Of a stretch of DNA of 64,000 nucleotides, positions 1 to 8,558 are shown piece by piece. How positions within the stretch are numbered: the first letter of the stretch is position 1; every line of letters starts with the position of its first letter. A model generated the notes under the pieces. It had not been told where the DNA came from. It searched no databases and saw only the letters and a list, made by a program, of their open reading frames with translations. The position numbers were made by a program, and so were the translations under genes. The DNA is from an uncultured Hydrogenophaga sp. GTDB lineage: Bacteria > Pseudomonadota > Gammaproteobacteria > Burkholderiales > Burkholderiaceae_C. Where the stretch lies: the NCBI RefSeq assembly GCF_958439165.1, contig NZ_OY288130.1, forward strand, positions 37,302 to 101,301, written 5' to 3'.

Positions 1-128
1 CCGGCCAGCAGGAGGGCAGCCAGACCGCGTGCCTTGATGCTGCGGGGTGCGGTGGCCGGGCGGGCGGATGCCGGGGCGGCTTGACGCAGGCCCAGCGGGG
101 CAGAAGAAACGGTGGCGGTGGTGCTCAT
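1..128 (-). CDS. N-terminus of an unidentified protein, cut by the window edge
   Basis: An ATG at 128 on the minus strand opens a frame that runs off the left edge after 42 codons. It is preceded by an AGGAG ribosome site about 8 bases upstream. The visible start (MSTTATVSSAPLGLRQAAPA) is rich in Ala, Pro, Ser and Thr. A basic patch (SIKARG) and a run of Leu/Ala then follow at the edge, which would fit the start of a first membrane helix. Too little is present to name a family. It is transcribed away from the LysR gene at 234, so it is the likely target of that regulator. Confidence 0.6.
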   Translation of the reverse strand, partial: MSTTATVSSAPLGLRQAAPASARPATAPRSIKARGLAALLLA

Positions 129-174
129 GATGAACTCCTGAAAGAAGGGGTTTGTGTCTTGTGGACAGGCGAAT

Positions 175-192
175 ACTAGGGTTATCCCTAGT
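175..192. promoter_or_regulatory. Candidate LysR operator, perfect palindrome
   Basis: ACTAGGG (175-181) and CCCTAGT (186-192) form a perfect 7-bp inverted repeat around the loop TTAT. It sits in the 105-bp gap between the divergent genes ending at 128 and starting at 234. LysR-type proteins usually bind dyads in such shared promoters. Binding here is inferred from position and symmetry only. Confidence 0.5.
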
Positions 193-233
193 TCTTCGCC
201 AATTTATCTTTGTGATGCCTACCATTCACAGGA

Positions 234-1211
234 ATGATCAAAGGTCTGAACTTCCGTACGCTCGACCTGAACCTGCTGCGCGTCTTCGACGAGGTGATGG
301 CCGAGCGCAACCTGACCCGGGCGGCCCACAACCTGGCCATGACCCAGCCGGCGGTGAGCAACGCCCTGCGCCGCCTGAGGGAGGTGGTGGGTGACGAACT
401 CGTTCACCGCGCCGGCTACGGTGTCGAGCCGACACCGGTGGCACTGGCCCTGTGGCCCTCGGTGCGTGAGGCACTGGCCCTCCTGCGCGAGACGCTGTCG
501 CCGGACACCTTCGATCCGGCGCGCGCCCAGTCCAGCTTCGTGCTGGCCATGGCCGACGCCACGGCCGCCAAGATCGTGCCCAGCCTGGTGCGCATCGGCG
601 AACAGGAGGCTCCGGGCGTCAGCCTGCGCGTGCTGCCACTGACCACGCGGGACCCCCGCGCGCTGCTGGAGTCGGGATCGGCCGATGTAGCGATCGGGCA
701 TTTCCCCGGCGTGGTCGCCGAGCTGGGCGCCCAGCATCTGAAGGAAGAGAACCCGGCATTCCTGTCGCAACGGCTCTACGACGGGGAATATGTGGTCGTG
801 ATGCGCCGCGACCACCCGCTGGCGGGGCGGCCGCTGACGCTGGACGATTTCTGCGCCGCCCGGCACCTGCTGGTCAGCTTCTCCGGCCGGCCGTTCGGCT
901 TCGTGGACGAAGCCCTCACCGCGGTGTCGCGGCAGCGCCGCGTGGTGCTGACCGTCAACCAGTTCTTCACCGCCGGCCTGGTGGTGACCACCACCGACCT
1001 GCTCACCGTGCTGCCGCGCCACTTCGTCAGCGCCACCGGCATCGAACACCGGCTGGCCCTGTCCGATCTGCCGCTGCCGGTGCCTGCGGTTCACGTGGAC
1101 ACCCTGTGGCACCGGCAGGCCACGCACAACACCGCCCACCGCTGGCTGCGCGAGGCCGTCCGGCGCGCGTCAGCCGACGGTTTCCGACACTCCGCACCGC
1201 TGCCTCCATGA
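234..1211 (+). CDS. LysR-family transcriptional regulator
   Basis: This 325-residue protein has the full LysR layout. The winged helix-turn-helix lies near residues 10-65 (LTRAAHNLAMTQPAVSNAL is the recognition region), followed by a substrate-binding-like effector domain to the C-terminus. The opening NFRTLDLNLLRVFDEVMAER resembles the NodD/LinR-like branch of the family. It is divergent from the partial gene at the left edge, with a palindrome at 175-192 between them, so it probably controls that gene and itself. Its stop overlaps the next start (ATGA), which couples it to the metallophosphoesterase. The effector cannot be told from sequence. Confidence 0.93.
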   Translation: MIKGLNFRTLDLNLLRVFDEVMAERNLTRAAHNLAMTQPAVSNALRRLREVVGDELVHRAGYGVEPTPVALALWPSVREALALLRETLSPDTFDPARAQSSFVLAMADATAAKIVPSLVRIGEQEAPGVSLRVLPLTTRDPRALLESGSADVAIGHFPGVVAELGAQHLKEENPAFLSQRLYDGEYVVVMRRDHPLAGRPLTLDDFCAARHLLVSFSGRPFGFVDEALTAVSRQRRVVLTVNQFFTAGLVVTTTDLLTVLPRHFVSATGIEHRLALSDLPLPVPAVHVDTLWHRQATHNTAHRWLREAVRRASADGFRHSAPLPP

Positions 1212-1984
1212 ACATCCAGCTGCTCAGCGACCTCCATCTGGAAACCAACCCCGACTTCGCGCCCACACCCGCGCCTGGCGCAGACCTGCTGGTGCTGGCC
1301 GGGGACATCGGCTCCTACCAGCGCCGGCGCGACGGCTCGACCATGCCCGACCCCGACTGGGGCCTGCGGCGTTTTGCCGACTGGCCGGTGCCGGTGGTCT
1401 ATGTGCCGGGCAACCACGAGTACGACGGACTCGACTGGGACGAGACCCATGTGCAGCTGCGCGCGACCTGCACCCGCCTGGGGTTGATCTGGCTGGACCG
1501 CGAGGTGCATGTGGTGGACGGTGTCCGTCTGGTCGGCACCACCCTGTGGAGCGACTACGACGTGTTCGGCGAGCGCGAGAAGGCCTACCGGGCCGCCAAC
1601 CACTACCTGCGCAAGATGGATGGCCGCAGGCACGGCCAGCTGTTCGACGCACAGGCCATGCGGGACGTGGCACTCGAGTGCCAGCAATGGCTGGCCGAAA
1701 CCCTGCGGCAACCATGGGACGGCCCGACCGTCGTGGTGACCCACTTTGCACCCACGTTGCACAGCATGGATCCCCGCTACGGCGCCACACCCGGCACGGC
1801 CGGCTTCTGCAATGGCCTGGATCACCTGCTGCCGCATGCCGATCTCTGGCTGCACGGGCACCTGCATTGCCCCACCGATGTCCAGGTCGGGCGCTGCCGC
1901 ATCGTCGCCAACCCCCTGGGCTATGCCGACAAGCACGAACAGGACGGCTTCCAGCCTGCGCACCTGATCGAAGTGCCCGTTTGA
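1208..1984 (+). CDS. Calcineurin-type metallophosphoesterase
   Basis: This is a 258-residue soluble phosphoesterase. All five metal-binding blocks of the family are in order: SDLHLE near residue 7, AGDIG near 33, GNHEYDG near 68, THFAP near 180, and HGHLH near 218. These coordinate the two active-site metals. The start at 1208 is chosen because ATG there overlaps the LysR stop codon and the protein then begins directly with the first beta strand and metal block; earlier in-frame starts add an arginine-rich stretch with no family match. The substrate (nucleotide, phosphoprotein or other phosphoester) is not predictable. Confidence 0.9.
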   Translation: MNIQLLSDLHLETNPDFAPTPAPGADLLVLAGDIGSYQRRRDGSTMPDPDWGLRRFADWPVPVVYVPGNHEYDGLDWDETHVQLRATCTRLGLIWLDREVHVVDGVRLVGTTLWSDYDVFGEREKAYRAANHYLRKMDGRRHGQLFDAQAMRDVALECQQWLAETLRQPWDGPTVVVTHFAPTLHSMDPRYGATPGTAGFCNGLDHLLPHADLWLHGHLHCPTDVQVGRCRIVANPLGYADKHEQDGFQPAHLIEVPV

Positions 1985-2058
1985 TCTGGCGCAAGCCCGC
2001 TCGGACAGGCGACCACTACACTGGGTCCGTCACTCACCACCACACACTAGGAGACACC

Positions 2059-2481
2059 ATGAAGATCCTGCTCGCTGTCGACGGCAGCGCCTACACCAAG
2101 AAGATGCTGGGCTATGTGGCCACCCACGACGAGCTGTTTGCCGCTTCCAACGAGTTCACCCTCGTCACGGCACAGACGCCGCTGCCGCCCCGTGCGCGTG
2201 CCGCCGTGGGCGTGGACATCGCCAACCAGTACTACGCCGATGAAGCCGCGAAGGTCACCGGCCCGGTGGTGAAGTTCCTCAAGCGCCATGGCATCGAGGC
2301 CAAGGTGGTGACCAAGGTCGGGGCCGCCGGCGAGCTCATCGCCAAGACGGCCAACGCCGGCAAGTTCGATCTCGTGATGATGGGTTCGCACGGCCACAGC
2401 GCCCTGGGCAACCTGGTCATGGGCTCGGTGGCCACGCAGGTGCTGGCCCAGTGCAAGGTGCCGGTCCTGCTGGTGCGCTAA
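2059..2481 (+). CDS. Universal stress protein, UspA family
   Basis: This is a 140-residue single-domain Usp. It starts with the typical beta strand and Asp (MKILLAVDGS) and ends with the ATP-binding signature GSHGHSALGNLVMGSVA (G-x2-G-x9-G-S), so it is probably of the nucleotide-binding type. AGGAG lies just before the ATG. It stands alone between the phosphoesterase and a convergent TetR gene. Such proteins help survival in stasis or oxidative and envelope stress; the specific role here is unknown. Confidence 0.93.
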   Translation: MKILLAVDGSAYTKKMLGYVATHDELFAASNEFTLVTAQTPLPPRARAAVGVDIANQYYADEAAKVTGPVVKFLKRHGIEAKVVTKVGAAGELIAKTANAGKFDLVMMGSHGHSALGNLVMGSVATQVLAQCKVPVLLVR

Positions 2482-2508
2482 AGCACCGGCAGCGGTCCGC
2501 ACCGGCGC

Positions 2509-3150
2509 TCAGCGCTGGCGCAGGCCGTCGAAACAGGTCGAGAGCACCATCTCGATGATCTGTTCGGTGCCGTACTGGCCCGAGGCTTTCAGGAAGCCCA
2601 GTACCGGGTCGCAGGCCCGGGCATACAGGGTGTAGAGCACGGCGATCGGTGGCAGCGCCGTGTTGACGCTGCCGTCGGCCTGGGCCTCCACGATCCAGCC
2701 GCCCAGGCGGTCGCTGACGTCCATCAGGCCATCGACATAAGGCTTGCTGGCGGCCAGCGCGGCGCGCAGGCTGGAGTTCTCGCTTGGCAGCGAAGGCATC
2801 TCGCCGGCGAGCTGCACCTCCATGGTCCAGCGGGCGACCTCGCGCAGGCGCTGCACCGGCATCAGGCCCGGGCGTGCCTGCAGATCGTCCAGGAATGCCT
2901 GCGCGCGCTGCATGACCTTGACCATGGCGGCGGCGGCCAGGTCTTCCTTGCTCGGGAAATGTTTGTAAAGGCTGGCCTTGGCGATGCCCACCTCGGCGGC
3001 CACTTCGTCGACCGTCATGGCCTCGAAGCCTTTCTCGGCCAGGAGGCGGTTCACGGCGGCCACGATGGCGTCTTCACGGGCCTGGTGCATCTGCTCCCGG
3101 AAACTGCGTTTGACGGGCGGGGTGGCGATGGTGGGCGAAGCGCTGGACAT
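2509..3150 (-). CDS. TetR-family transcriptional repressor
   Basis: This 213-residue protein has an N-terminal helix-turn-helix at about residues 25-65 (VAAEVGIAKASLYKHF) and a helical ligand-binding C-terminal domain. The start at 3150 is the ATG giving MSSASPTIATPPVKR, a normal short basic leader; the open frame extends further upstream without any family match. It is divergent from the fasciclin gene at 3331, and an inverted repeat (3207-3222) lies between them. It probably represses its own promoter and perhaps the fasciclin gene. Ligand unknown. Confidence 0.9.
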   Translation of the reverse strand: MSSASPTIATPPVKRSFREQMHQAREDAIVAAVNRLLAEKGFEAMTVDEVAAEVGIAKASLYKHFPSKEDLAAAAMVKVMQRAQAFLDDLQARPGLMPVQRLREVARWTMEVQLAGEMPSLPSENSSLRAALAASKPYVDGLMDVSDRLGGWIVEAQADGSVNTALPPIAVLYTLYARACDPVLGFLKASGQYGTEQIIEMVLSTCFDGLRQR

Positions 3151-3206
3151 GGGGAACTTTCGGTGCAATGTCAGGATTGTCACCTTTTGACGGGAACGAC
3201 GCAATT

Positions 3207-3222
3207 CATACCAAGTCGTATG
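3207..3222. promoter_or_regulatory. Candidate TetR operator
   Basis: CATAC (3207-3211) and GTATG (3218-3222) are a perfect 5-bp inverted repeat with a 6-bp spacer, about 57 bp upstream of the TetR start, in the most AT-rich part of the divergent intergenic region. TetR proteins typically bind such dyads. The arms are short, so chance is a real alternative. Confidence 0.35.
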
Positions 3223-3330
3223 GATAAATACTGATCGGTTGCGTTTTGATCTTTTCAGGCCAATACTGGCGCTGTCCGTGACATGCATCACGCAAAGCGG
3301 GCATCCATCCACACCCTCGAAAGGACCCTC

Positions 3331-3786
3331 ATGAAGAAGACTCTCGTTGCCGGCTTGCTGGCGTTTGGCGCCATGGTCTCCGCTCAGGCCAAGGACATCG
3401 TCGATACCGCCGTGGCGGCCGGCTCCTTCAAGACCCTGGTCACCGCCGTGCAGGCAGCCGGTCTGGTCGACACGCTCAAGGGCCCGGGCCCGTTCACCGT
3501 GTTCGCGCCCACCGATGAAGCCTTCGCCAAGATCCCGAAGGCCGATCTGGACGCCCTGCTGAAAGACAAGGCCAAGCTGACCGCCGTGCTGACCTACCAC
3601 GTGGTGCCGGGCAAGGTGATGGCCAAGGACGTCAAGGCCGGCAAGGTCAAGACGGTTCAGGGTGGGGAGCTGACCGTCAGCACCACCGGCGGCGTGAAGG
3701 TGGACAACGCCAACGTGGTCAAGACCGACATCGCTGCCGACAACGGCGTGATCCACGTGATCGACACCGTCGTGCTGCCGCGCTGA
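3331..3786 (+). CDS. Secreted fasciclin (FAS1) domain protein
   Basis: This 151-residue protein has a clear signal peptide ([20 protein letters not shown], cleavage expected after Ala20) and then one FAS1 domain filling the rest. The conserved FAS1 blocks are visible: [11 protein letters not shown] near residue 55 and [10 protein letters not shown] near 90, plus a closing [12 protein letters not shown]. It should be periplasmic or secreted and act in adhesion or surface interactions, as FAS1 proteins do. The start at 3331 is preferred over 3283 because it begins the signal peptide and has AAGGA upstream. It is convergent with the next regulator. Confidence 0.93.
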   Translation: MKKTLVAGLLAFGAMVSAQAKDIVDTAVAAGSFKTLVTAVQAAGLVDTLKGPGPFTVFAPTDEAFAKIPKADLDALLKDKAKLTAVLTYHVVPGKVMAKDVKAGKVKTVQGGELTVSTTGGVKVDNANVVKTDIAADNGVIHVIDTVVLPR

Positions 3787-3796
3787 TCGGGCAGCT

Positions 3797-4729
3797 TCAG
3801 GCCCCTTGCGCCGCGCGCGCCGGGGGCCGCAGACTTCGGCGCGCTGCCGTGCGCAGCGCCGCCGTCAGGGCCTCCAGGACATCGGAATGGAGGTTCCAGC
3901 AGTGCCAGTGCAGCGGCACATCCAGCCGGTGACGGGGCAGCAGGTTGACCAGCTCCCCGCTGGCCAGCCGGTCCCGGACTCCGAGCTCGGGCAGCACGCT
4001 CACACCCCAGCCCGACGTCACTGCGCGGATCTGCCCCTCGCTCGAAGGCACGAACAGCTGCTTGAGAATGACCCGTGGCAGCTTGAAGGCCTTGGCCACA
4101 AAGCTGTGCTGCAGGGTGTCCTTGCGGTTGAAGGCCACGAACGGCACCTGGTGGAAGTTGTGCGCCGTGAGCCCTTTGGGCAGGTGCTTGGCCACGAAGT
4201 CCGCATGCGCCACCGCCACGTAGTCCATGGTGCCCAGCGGCTCCATGCGGCAGCCCCGCAGCGCCTGGCCCAGCGAGGTCACACAGCCCAGCACCTGACC
4301 TTCACGCAACCACTCGTGGGTGAATTCCTGGTCGTCGGTGATGATCTCGATCGGCAGGCCGTCGCGGGCCAGCGCATCGAGTGCCGGCAGTGCCCAGGTG
4401 GCGATGCTGTCGGCGTTGATGGCCACCGAGATCCGCTCGTCCTCGCGGCCACCGGTGCTGCTGGGGGCCAGCTCCTTGAGGTCTTTCTCCAGGTCGGCCC
4501 GCAGCAGGCGCATCATCTTGGCGTGCTTGAGCATGAGCTGCCCCGCCGGTGTGGGCTTGAGGGGCCGGCTGCGCACGATCAGCACCGTACCCACCTGGGC
4601 TTCAAGCGCCCGCAGACGTTGGGAGACCGCCGACTGGGTGATGGAGAGCCGCTGCGCCGCCCGCTCGAACCCGCCCTCCTCGATGATCGCGGCCAGGCAC
4701 TCCAGGGCGTCGGGATCGAAGGTGCTCAT
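3797..4729 (-). CDS. LysR regulator of the ArgP/IciA type
   Basis: This 310-residue LysR protein begins FDPDALECLAAIIEEGGFE, followed by the helix-turn-helix (LSITQSAVSQRLRALE), which is the pattern of the ArgP/IciA/LysG branch. These regulators sense basic amino acids and usually control a LysE exporter or amino-acid genes. Here it is divergent from a DadA-type amino-acid dehydrogenase instead, so that gene is the likely target. A LysE-family gene lies 14 kb away at 18280. GATCA-N7-TGATC at 4827-4843, touching the dadA ribosome site, is a possible binding dyad. Confidence 0.88.
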   Translation of the reverse strand: MSTFDPDALECLAAIIEEGGFERAAQRLSITQSAVSQRLRALEAQVGTVLIVRSRPLKPTPAGQLMLKHAKMMRLLRADLEKDLKELAPSSTGGREDERISVAINADSIATWALPALDALARDGLPIEIITDDQEFTHEWLREGQVLGCVTSLGQALRGCRMEPLGTMDYVAVAHADFVAKHLPKGLTAHNFHQVPFVAFNRKDTLQHSFVAKAFKLPRVILKQLFVPSSEGQIRAVTSGWGVSVLPELGVRDRLASGELVNLLPRHRLDVPLHWHCWNLHSDVLEALTAALRTAARRSLRPPARAAQGA

Positions 4730-4854
4730 GGTCGGACGGGGAAATTGTTCCCATTAGTCAATCTGATGAGATCGATTTTAGTTTGATTCCGCTTCATTTC
4801 CGAGGGCGGTTTTTCGATACTGCACAGATCACGTTTTCTGATCAGGAGCGCACC

Positions 4855-6207
4855 ATGCGTGTCACGGTTCTGGGTGGGGGCATCATCGGCGTCAGCACGG
4901 CCTGGCACCTGCTGCAGCGCGGCCACGAGGTCACGCTGGTGGATCGCCAGAGCGACGCGGCGCTGGAAACCAGCTTTGCCAATGCCGCGCAGATCTCGGT
5001 GAGCTACTGCGAGCCCTGGGCCAACCGGGAAGCGCCGCTGAAGGCGCTGAAGTGGATGTTCTCGGCCACTTCGCCGCTGCTGTTCCGGCCGCAGCTGGAC
5101 CCGGCCCAGTGGCTCTGGGGCCTGCGGTTCCTCGGCCAGTGCAACGACGAAGCCTTCGTGCGCAACGTGGCCCAGCTGGTGGCCCTGGGCTCCTACAGCC
5201 ACGCCGCCCTGAAGGACGTGGTGGCCGCCACCGGCATCGAATACCACCGCCTGGAACGCGGCATCGCGCATTACTACACCGACGAAAAATCCTTCGCCGG
5301 CGCAGCCGCAGCCGCCGCCGTGATGCAGCGCTTCGGCGTGAAGCGGCGCGTGGTCTCGCGCGAGGAGCTGCTGGCCATCGAGCCGGCGCTGCGCGCCTTC
5401 GGCGACCGCATCGTGGGGGGCACCTACACCGAGACCGACGAATCGGGCGATGCCCGCGTGTTCACCCAGGCACTGGCGCAGCGCTGCGCAGAGCAAGGCG
5501 CGCAACTGCTGTGGAACCACGACATCGAGCAGATCGAGCAGCGCGGCGACGAGGTGAGTGCCGTGCGGGTTCGCAGCCGCATCGACGGCCAGTGCCGGAT
5601 GCTCACCGGCGACGCCTTCGTGGTGGCCTGCGGCTCCTATTCCACGCCGCTGCTGCGCAGCATCGGCATCTCGGTACCGATCTACCCGGGCAAGGGCTAC
5701 AGCGCCACCCTGCCGCTGCTGCGCCCGCAGGACGCGCCCTCGGTCAGCATGATCGACGACCAGCTCAAGATCGCCATCTCGCGCCTGGGCGACCAGCTGC
5801 GGGTGGCCGGCACCATCGAGCTCGGCGGCTTCGACCTCTCGCTGGACACGCCGCTGGCGCGGCGCCGCTGCGAGATGCTGGTGCGCCGGATCGAGGCCGT
5901 GTTCCCTGGCGTCGCCGACACCCGCACCCCGGAGGAAGGCGGCAACCCGCAGTTCTGGACCGGCCTGCGCCCGGCCACCCCGACCAACATCCCCCTGATC
6001 GGTCAGCTGCCGCGCCGGCGGCTGTGGATCAATGCCGGCCACGGCACGCTGGGCTGGACGCACGGCGCCGGCTCGGGCAAGGCGCTGGCCGAACTCATCA
6101 GCGGCGAGCAGCCGGCCATGGACTTCGGTTTCGCCGGGCAGCCCGCCCGCGCTGCCCGATCCTCGGTGGCGGCCGGCGGGCTGAAGGCCGCCTCAGTGCA
6201 GCGCTGA
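4855..6207 (+). CDS. dadA: D-amino-acid dehydrogenase-type FAD oxidoreductase (DadA-like)
   Basis: This 450-residue flavoprotein is of the DAO family. The Rossmann FAD motif is at residues 5-12 (VLGGGIIG), followed by ERQ-like VDRQSDAALETSFANAAQIS, which is typical of DadA. The C-terminal FAD contact appears as GLRPATPTNIPLIG and NAGHGTLGWTHGAGSG. DadA oxidatively deaminates D-amino acids to oxo-acids, passing electrons to the respiratory chain at the inner face of the membrane. The start at 4855 has AGGAG 6 bases upstream. An upstream in-frame start would add a tail with no match. The substrate range (D-Ala or other) is inferred from the family. Confidence 0.88.
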   Translation: MRVTVLGGGIIGVSTAWHLLQRGHEVTLVDRQSDAALETSFANAAQISVSYCEPWANREAPLKALKWMFSATSPLLFRPQLDPAQWLWGLRFLGQCNDEAFVRNVAQLVALGSYSHAALKDVVAATGIEYHRLERGIAHYYTDEKSFAGAAAAAAVMQRFGVKRRVVSREELLAIEPALRAFGDRIVGGTYTETDESGDARVFTQALAQRCAEQGAQLLWNHDIEQIEQRGDEVSAVRVRSRIDGQCRMLTGDAFVVACGSYSTPLLRSIGISVPIYPGKGYSATLPLLRPQDAPSVSMIDDQLKIAISRLGDQLRVAGTIELGGFDLSLDTPLARRRCEMLVRRIEAVFPGVADTRTPEEGGNPQFWTGLRPATPTNIPLIGQLPRRRLWINAGHGTLGWTHGAGSGKALAELISGEQPAMDFGFAGQPARAARSSVAAGGLKAASVQR

Positions 6208-7002
6208 GCGGCCGGCGGTCTCGCCCAGGAAGGCCAGCAGCTGGCCGTCGAAGGCCTCGGGCGCTTCCAGGTTCATGAGATGCCCGATGCCGGGCAGCTC
6301 GACATACCGTGACCCGGGAATCTGGTCGGCCATGTGCCGCATCAGGGCCGGCGGCGCCACCCGGTCGAACTCGCCAGCCACCAGCAGCGTCGGCACGCGG
6401 ATCGCGGCCAGTGCGGCCTGCCGGTCAAAACCGGTGAGGCAATCCAGCGCCCGCCGGTAGGTGGCCTCGGGCACCCCGGCCATGCAGTGCTCGGCCAGCC
6501 GCAGCCCCTCGGGCAGTGCACCGGGGCCGACCATGCGCGGCACCAGCCGCTGCGCCATGCCCTGCATGCCCTGGCCGGCATCCAGCGGCGCGGTGCGTTC
6601 GGCCACGAACTGGCGCGCCCAGTCGTCGGCGCTGCGCCCGCTGCCATGGCGGGCAAAGGCCGCCGATGTGCCGCACAGCACCAGCCGACTCACCCGCTGC
6701 GGGTGCCGGGCCACCACTTCCTGGGCCACCATGCCGCCCATGCTGTGCCCCACCAGCACCACCTCCGGACACTGGAGTGCGTCGATCAGGTCGATGCAGC
6801 GCTGGGCCAGACCCTTGAAGGTGTAGGGCTCGATGGGCGCGCTGTGGCCATAGCCGGGCATGTCCCAGGCCACCGCCCGGTAACCGACGGCGGCCAGTGT
6901 CTCGACCTGGGGCGCAAAGGCCAGATGGCCGCCACCGATGCCATGCAGCAGCAGGACGGTGGGGCCATTGCCGAGGGCAGTGAAGGCGGGTATGGGGCTC
7001 AT
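6193..7002 (-). CDS. Alpha/beta hydrolase
   Basis: This 269-residue protein has the alpha/beta hydrolase fold. The oxyanion motif HGIGGG lies near residue 20, the nucleophile elbow GHSMGG near 95, and the closing acid/His region (GEFDRVAPP, then GIGHLMNLEAPEAF) near 215-250. The Ser-Asp-His triad is therefore complete. It resembles the MhpC/PcaD-like enzymes that hydrolyse esters or C-C bonds of ring-cleavage products. The start could be the ATG at 7002 or at 7011. Its 3' end overlaps the dadA 3' end by 15 bp in convergent orientation. Substrate unknown. Confidence 0.88.
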   Translation of the reverse strand: MSPIPAFTALGNGPTVLLLHGIGGGHLAFAPQVETLAAVGYRAVAWDMPGYGHSAPIEPYTFKGLAQRCIDLIDALQCPEVVLVGHSMGGMVAQEVVARHPQRVSRLVLCGTSAAFARHGSGRSADDWARQFVAERTAPLDAGQGMQGMAQRLVPRMVGPGALPEGLRLAEHCMAGVPEATYRRALDCLTGFDRQAALAAIRVPTLLVAGEFDRVAPPALMRHMADQIPGSRYVELPGIGHLMNLEAPEAFDGQLLAFLGETAGRSALH

Positions 7003-7104
7003 GCGGCGCATCTTATCGGCGCAGGGGGGTATCCCTCGGGACGGGGACGGGGACCGCCATGGTCGACAATCGCCTCCCCATCCCGATCGGTTCACCGCAC
7101 CACC

Positions 7105-7620
7105 ATGTCTGCCCACCCCGCCGCCGGCCCCCGGCCGCCCGACTTCTCGACGCGGGCGTTCCGCAGTGCCCTGGGCATGTTCGCCACCGGCGTGACCATC
7201 GTCACCGCCCGGGCCGCCGACGGCAGCCTGGTCGGGCTCACCGCCAACTCGTTCAACTCGGTGTCGCTGGAGCCGCCGCTGGTGCTCTGGAGCCTGTCGA
7301 AGCAGGCCGGATCGATGGCGGCCCTGGCCAATGGACGGCATTACGCCATCCATGTGCTGGCGTCCGACCAGCAGGCCCTGGCCGAGCGGTTCGCTGCCCG
7401 ACACACCGACCGCTGGGCCGGTGTCGACTTCACCGAGAGCATCAGCGGCGTGCCCCTGCTGCCCGGCGTGGCCGCCACGTTCGAATGCTTCAACCGCAGC
7501 CAGTACGCCGAGGGCGATCATGTGATCTTCGTCGGCGAAGTGGAGCGCTGCAGCCACAACCCGGACGTGTCGCCGCTGCTGTTCCACGGCGGACGCTTCT
7601 ACACCGAGCACCCGCTCTGA
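7105..7620 (+). CDS. Flavin reductase-like domain protein
   Basis: This 171-residue protein of the flavin reductase/DIM6-NTAB family has the FMN-binding opening FRSALGMFATGVTIVTA, the conserved GLTANSFNSVSLEPPLVLWSL stretch (read in two parts: GLTANSFNSVS and PPLVLWSL) and the closing HGGRFYTEH. Such proteins supply reduced flavin to a partner monooxygenase or act as oxidoreductases themselves. No monooxygenase is adjacent. Gene spacing to the EamA transporter is 13 bp, so the two are probably cotranscribed. The start at 7105 leaves a short proline-rich leader. Confidence 0.9.
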   Translation: MSAHPAAGPRPPDFSTRAFRSALGMFATGVTIVTARAADGSLVGLTANSFNSVSLEPPLVLWSLSKQAGSMAALANGRHYAIHVLASDQQALAERFAARHTDRWAGVDFTESISGVPLLPGVAATFECFNRSQYAEGDHVIFVGEVERCSHNPDVSPLLFHGGRFYTEHPL

Positions 7621-7633
7621 CACCGACCCCGCC

Positions 7634-8536
7634 GTGACGACCGCCATCCAGCGCAAGACCCACCTCGACTCCCTGGCCATCACGCTGCTGGTGGTGTGCT
7701 GTGCGTTCTGGGGCTTTCAGCAGATCCTGATCAAGACCACGGTCGACGAGGTGCCGCCGCTGTGGCAGGCCACCATCCGCTTCTGGGGCGCCACCCTGCT
7801 GCTGTGGCTGTGGTGCCGCGCCCGCGGCGTGGCTCTGTTCGAGCGCGACGGCACCCTGTGGCCCGGTCTGCTCGCCGGCCTGCTGTTCGCCGGGGAATTC
7901 GCCTGCATCTACCTGGGCCTGAAGTACACCAGCGCCTCGCGGCTGACGGTGTTCCTCTACACCAGCCCGTTCGTGGTTGCGCTGCTGCTGCCGCGCGTGG
8001 TGCAGACCGAGTCGTTGCGGCGCATCCAGTGGGTGGGGCTGACCATCGCGTTTGCGGCCGTGGCGCTGGCCTTCAGCGAGGGCTTCACCCAGGCGCCGTC
8101 CCAACACTGGATATGGCAGGGCGATGCGCTGGGGCTGGCCGCCGGCATCCTGTGGGGCCTGACCACCCTCACCCTGCGCTCGACCCGCCTGGCCACGGCG
8201 AGTGCCGAAAAGACGCTGTTCTTCCAGGTGGGCATCACCGCGCTGGTGGCGCCCCTGATCTCGCTGACGCTCAACGAGACCTGGAGGCTGGACTATTCAG
8301 CGGCCGCCTGGACATCCATCGGCCTGCAGACCGCCGTGGGTGCGTTCGCCAGCTACCTCACCTGGATGTGGATGCTGCGGCATTACCCCGCCACCCAGAT
8401 GAGCACCTTCACCTTCCTCACGCCGGTGTTTGCACTGGTGTTCGGTGTGGCGCTGCTGGGCGAGCCGCTGACCTGGCAGCTGGTGGCCGCCCTGCTGGGC
8501 GTGGCCACCGGCATCGTGCTGGTCAGCAAACGCTGA
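7634..8536 (+). CDS. EamA/DMT-family inner membrane transporter
   Basis: This 300-residue protein has about ten hydrophobic helices in two repeated EamA halves. The motif LAGLLFAGEFACIYLGLKYTS (quoted in part) marks the first half; TFTFLTPVFALVFGVALLGEP marks the second. The family exports metabolites or amino acids. The start is GTG at 7634, 13 bp after the flavin reductase stop; no in-frame ATG precedes the first helix. It is convergent with the Bug receptor gene. Substrate unknown. Confidence 0.88.
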   Translation: MTTAIQRKTHLDSLAITLLVVCCAFWGFQQILIKTTVDEVPPLWQATIRFWGATLLLWLWCRARGVALFERDGTLWPGLLAGLLFAGEFACIYLGLKYTSASRLTVFLYTSPFVVALLLPRVVQTESLRRIQWVGLTIAFAAVALAFSEGFTQAPSQHWIWQGDALGLAAGILWGLTTLTLRSTRLATASAEKTLFFQVGITALVAPLISLTLNETWRLDYSAAAWTSIGLQTAVGAFASYLTWMWMLRHYPATQMSTFTFLTPVFALVFGVALLGEPLTWQLVAALLGVATGIVLVSKR

Positions 8537-8558
8537 TCGGCCAACCCCGGCTTGGGGG

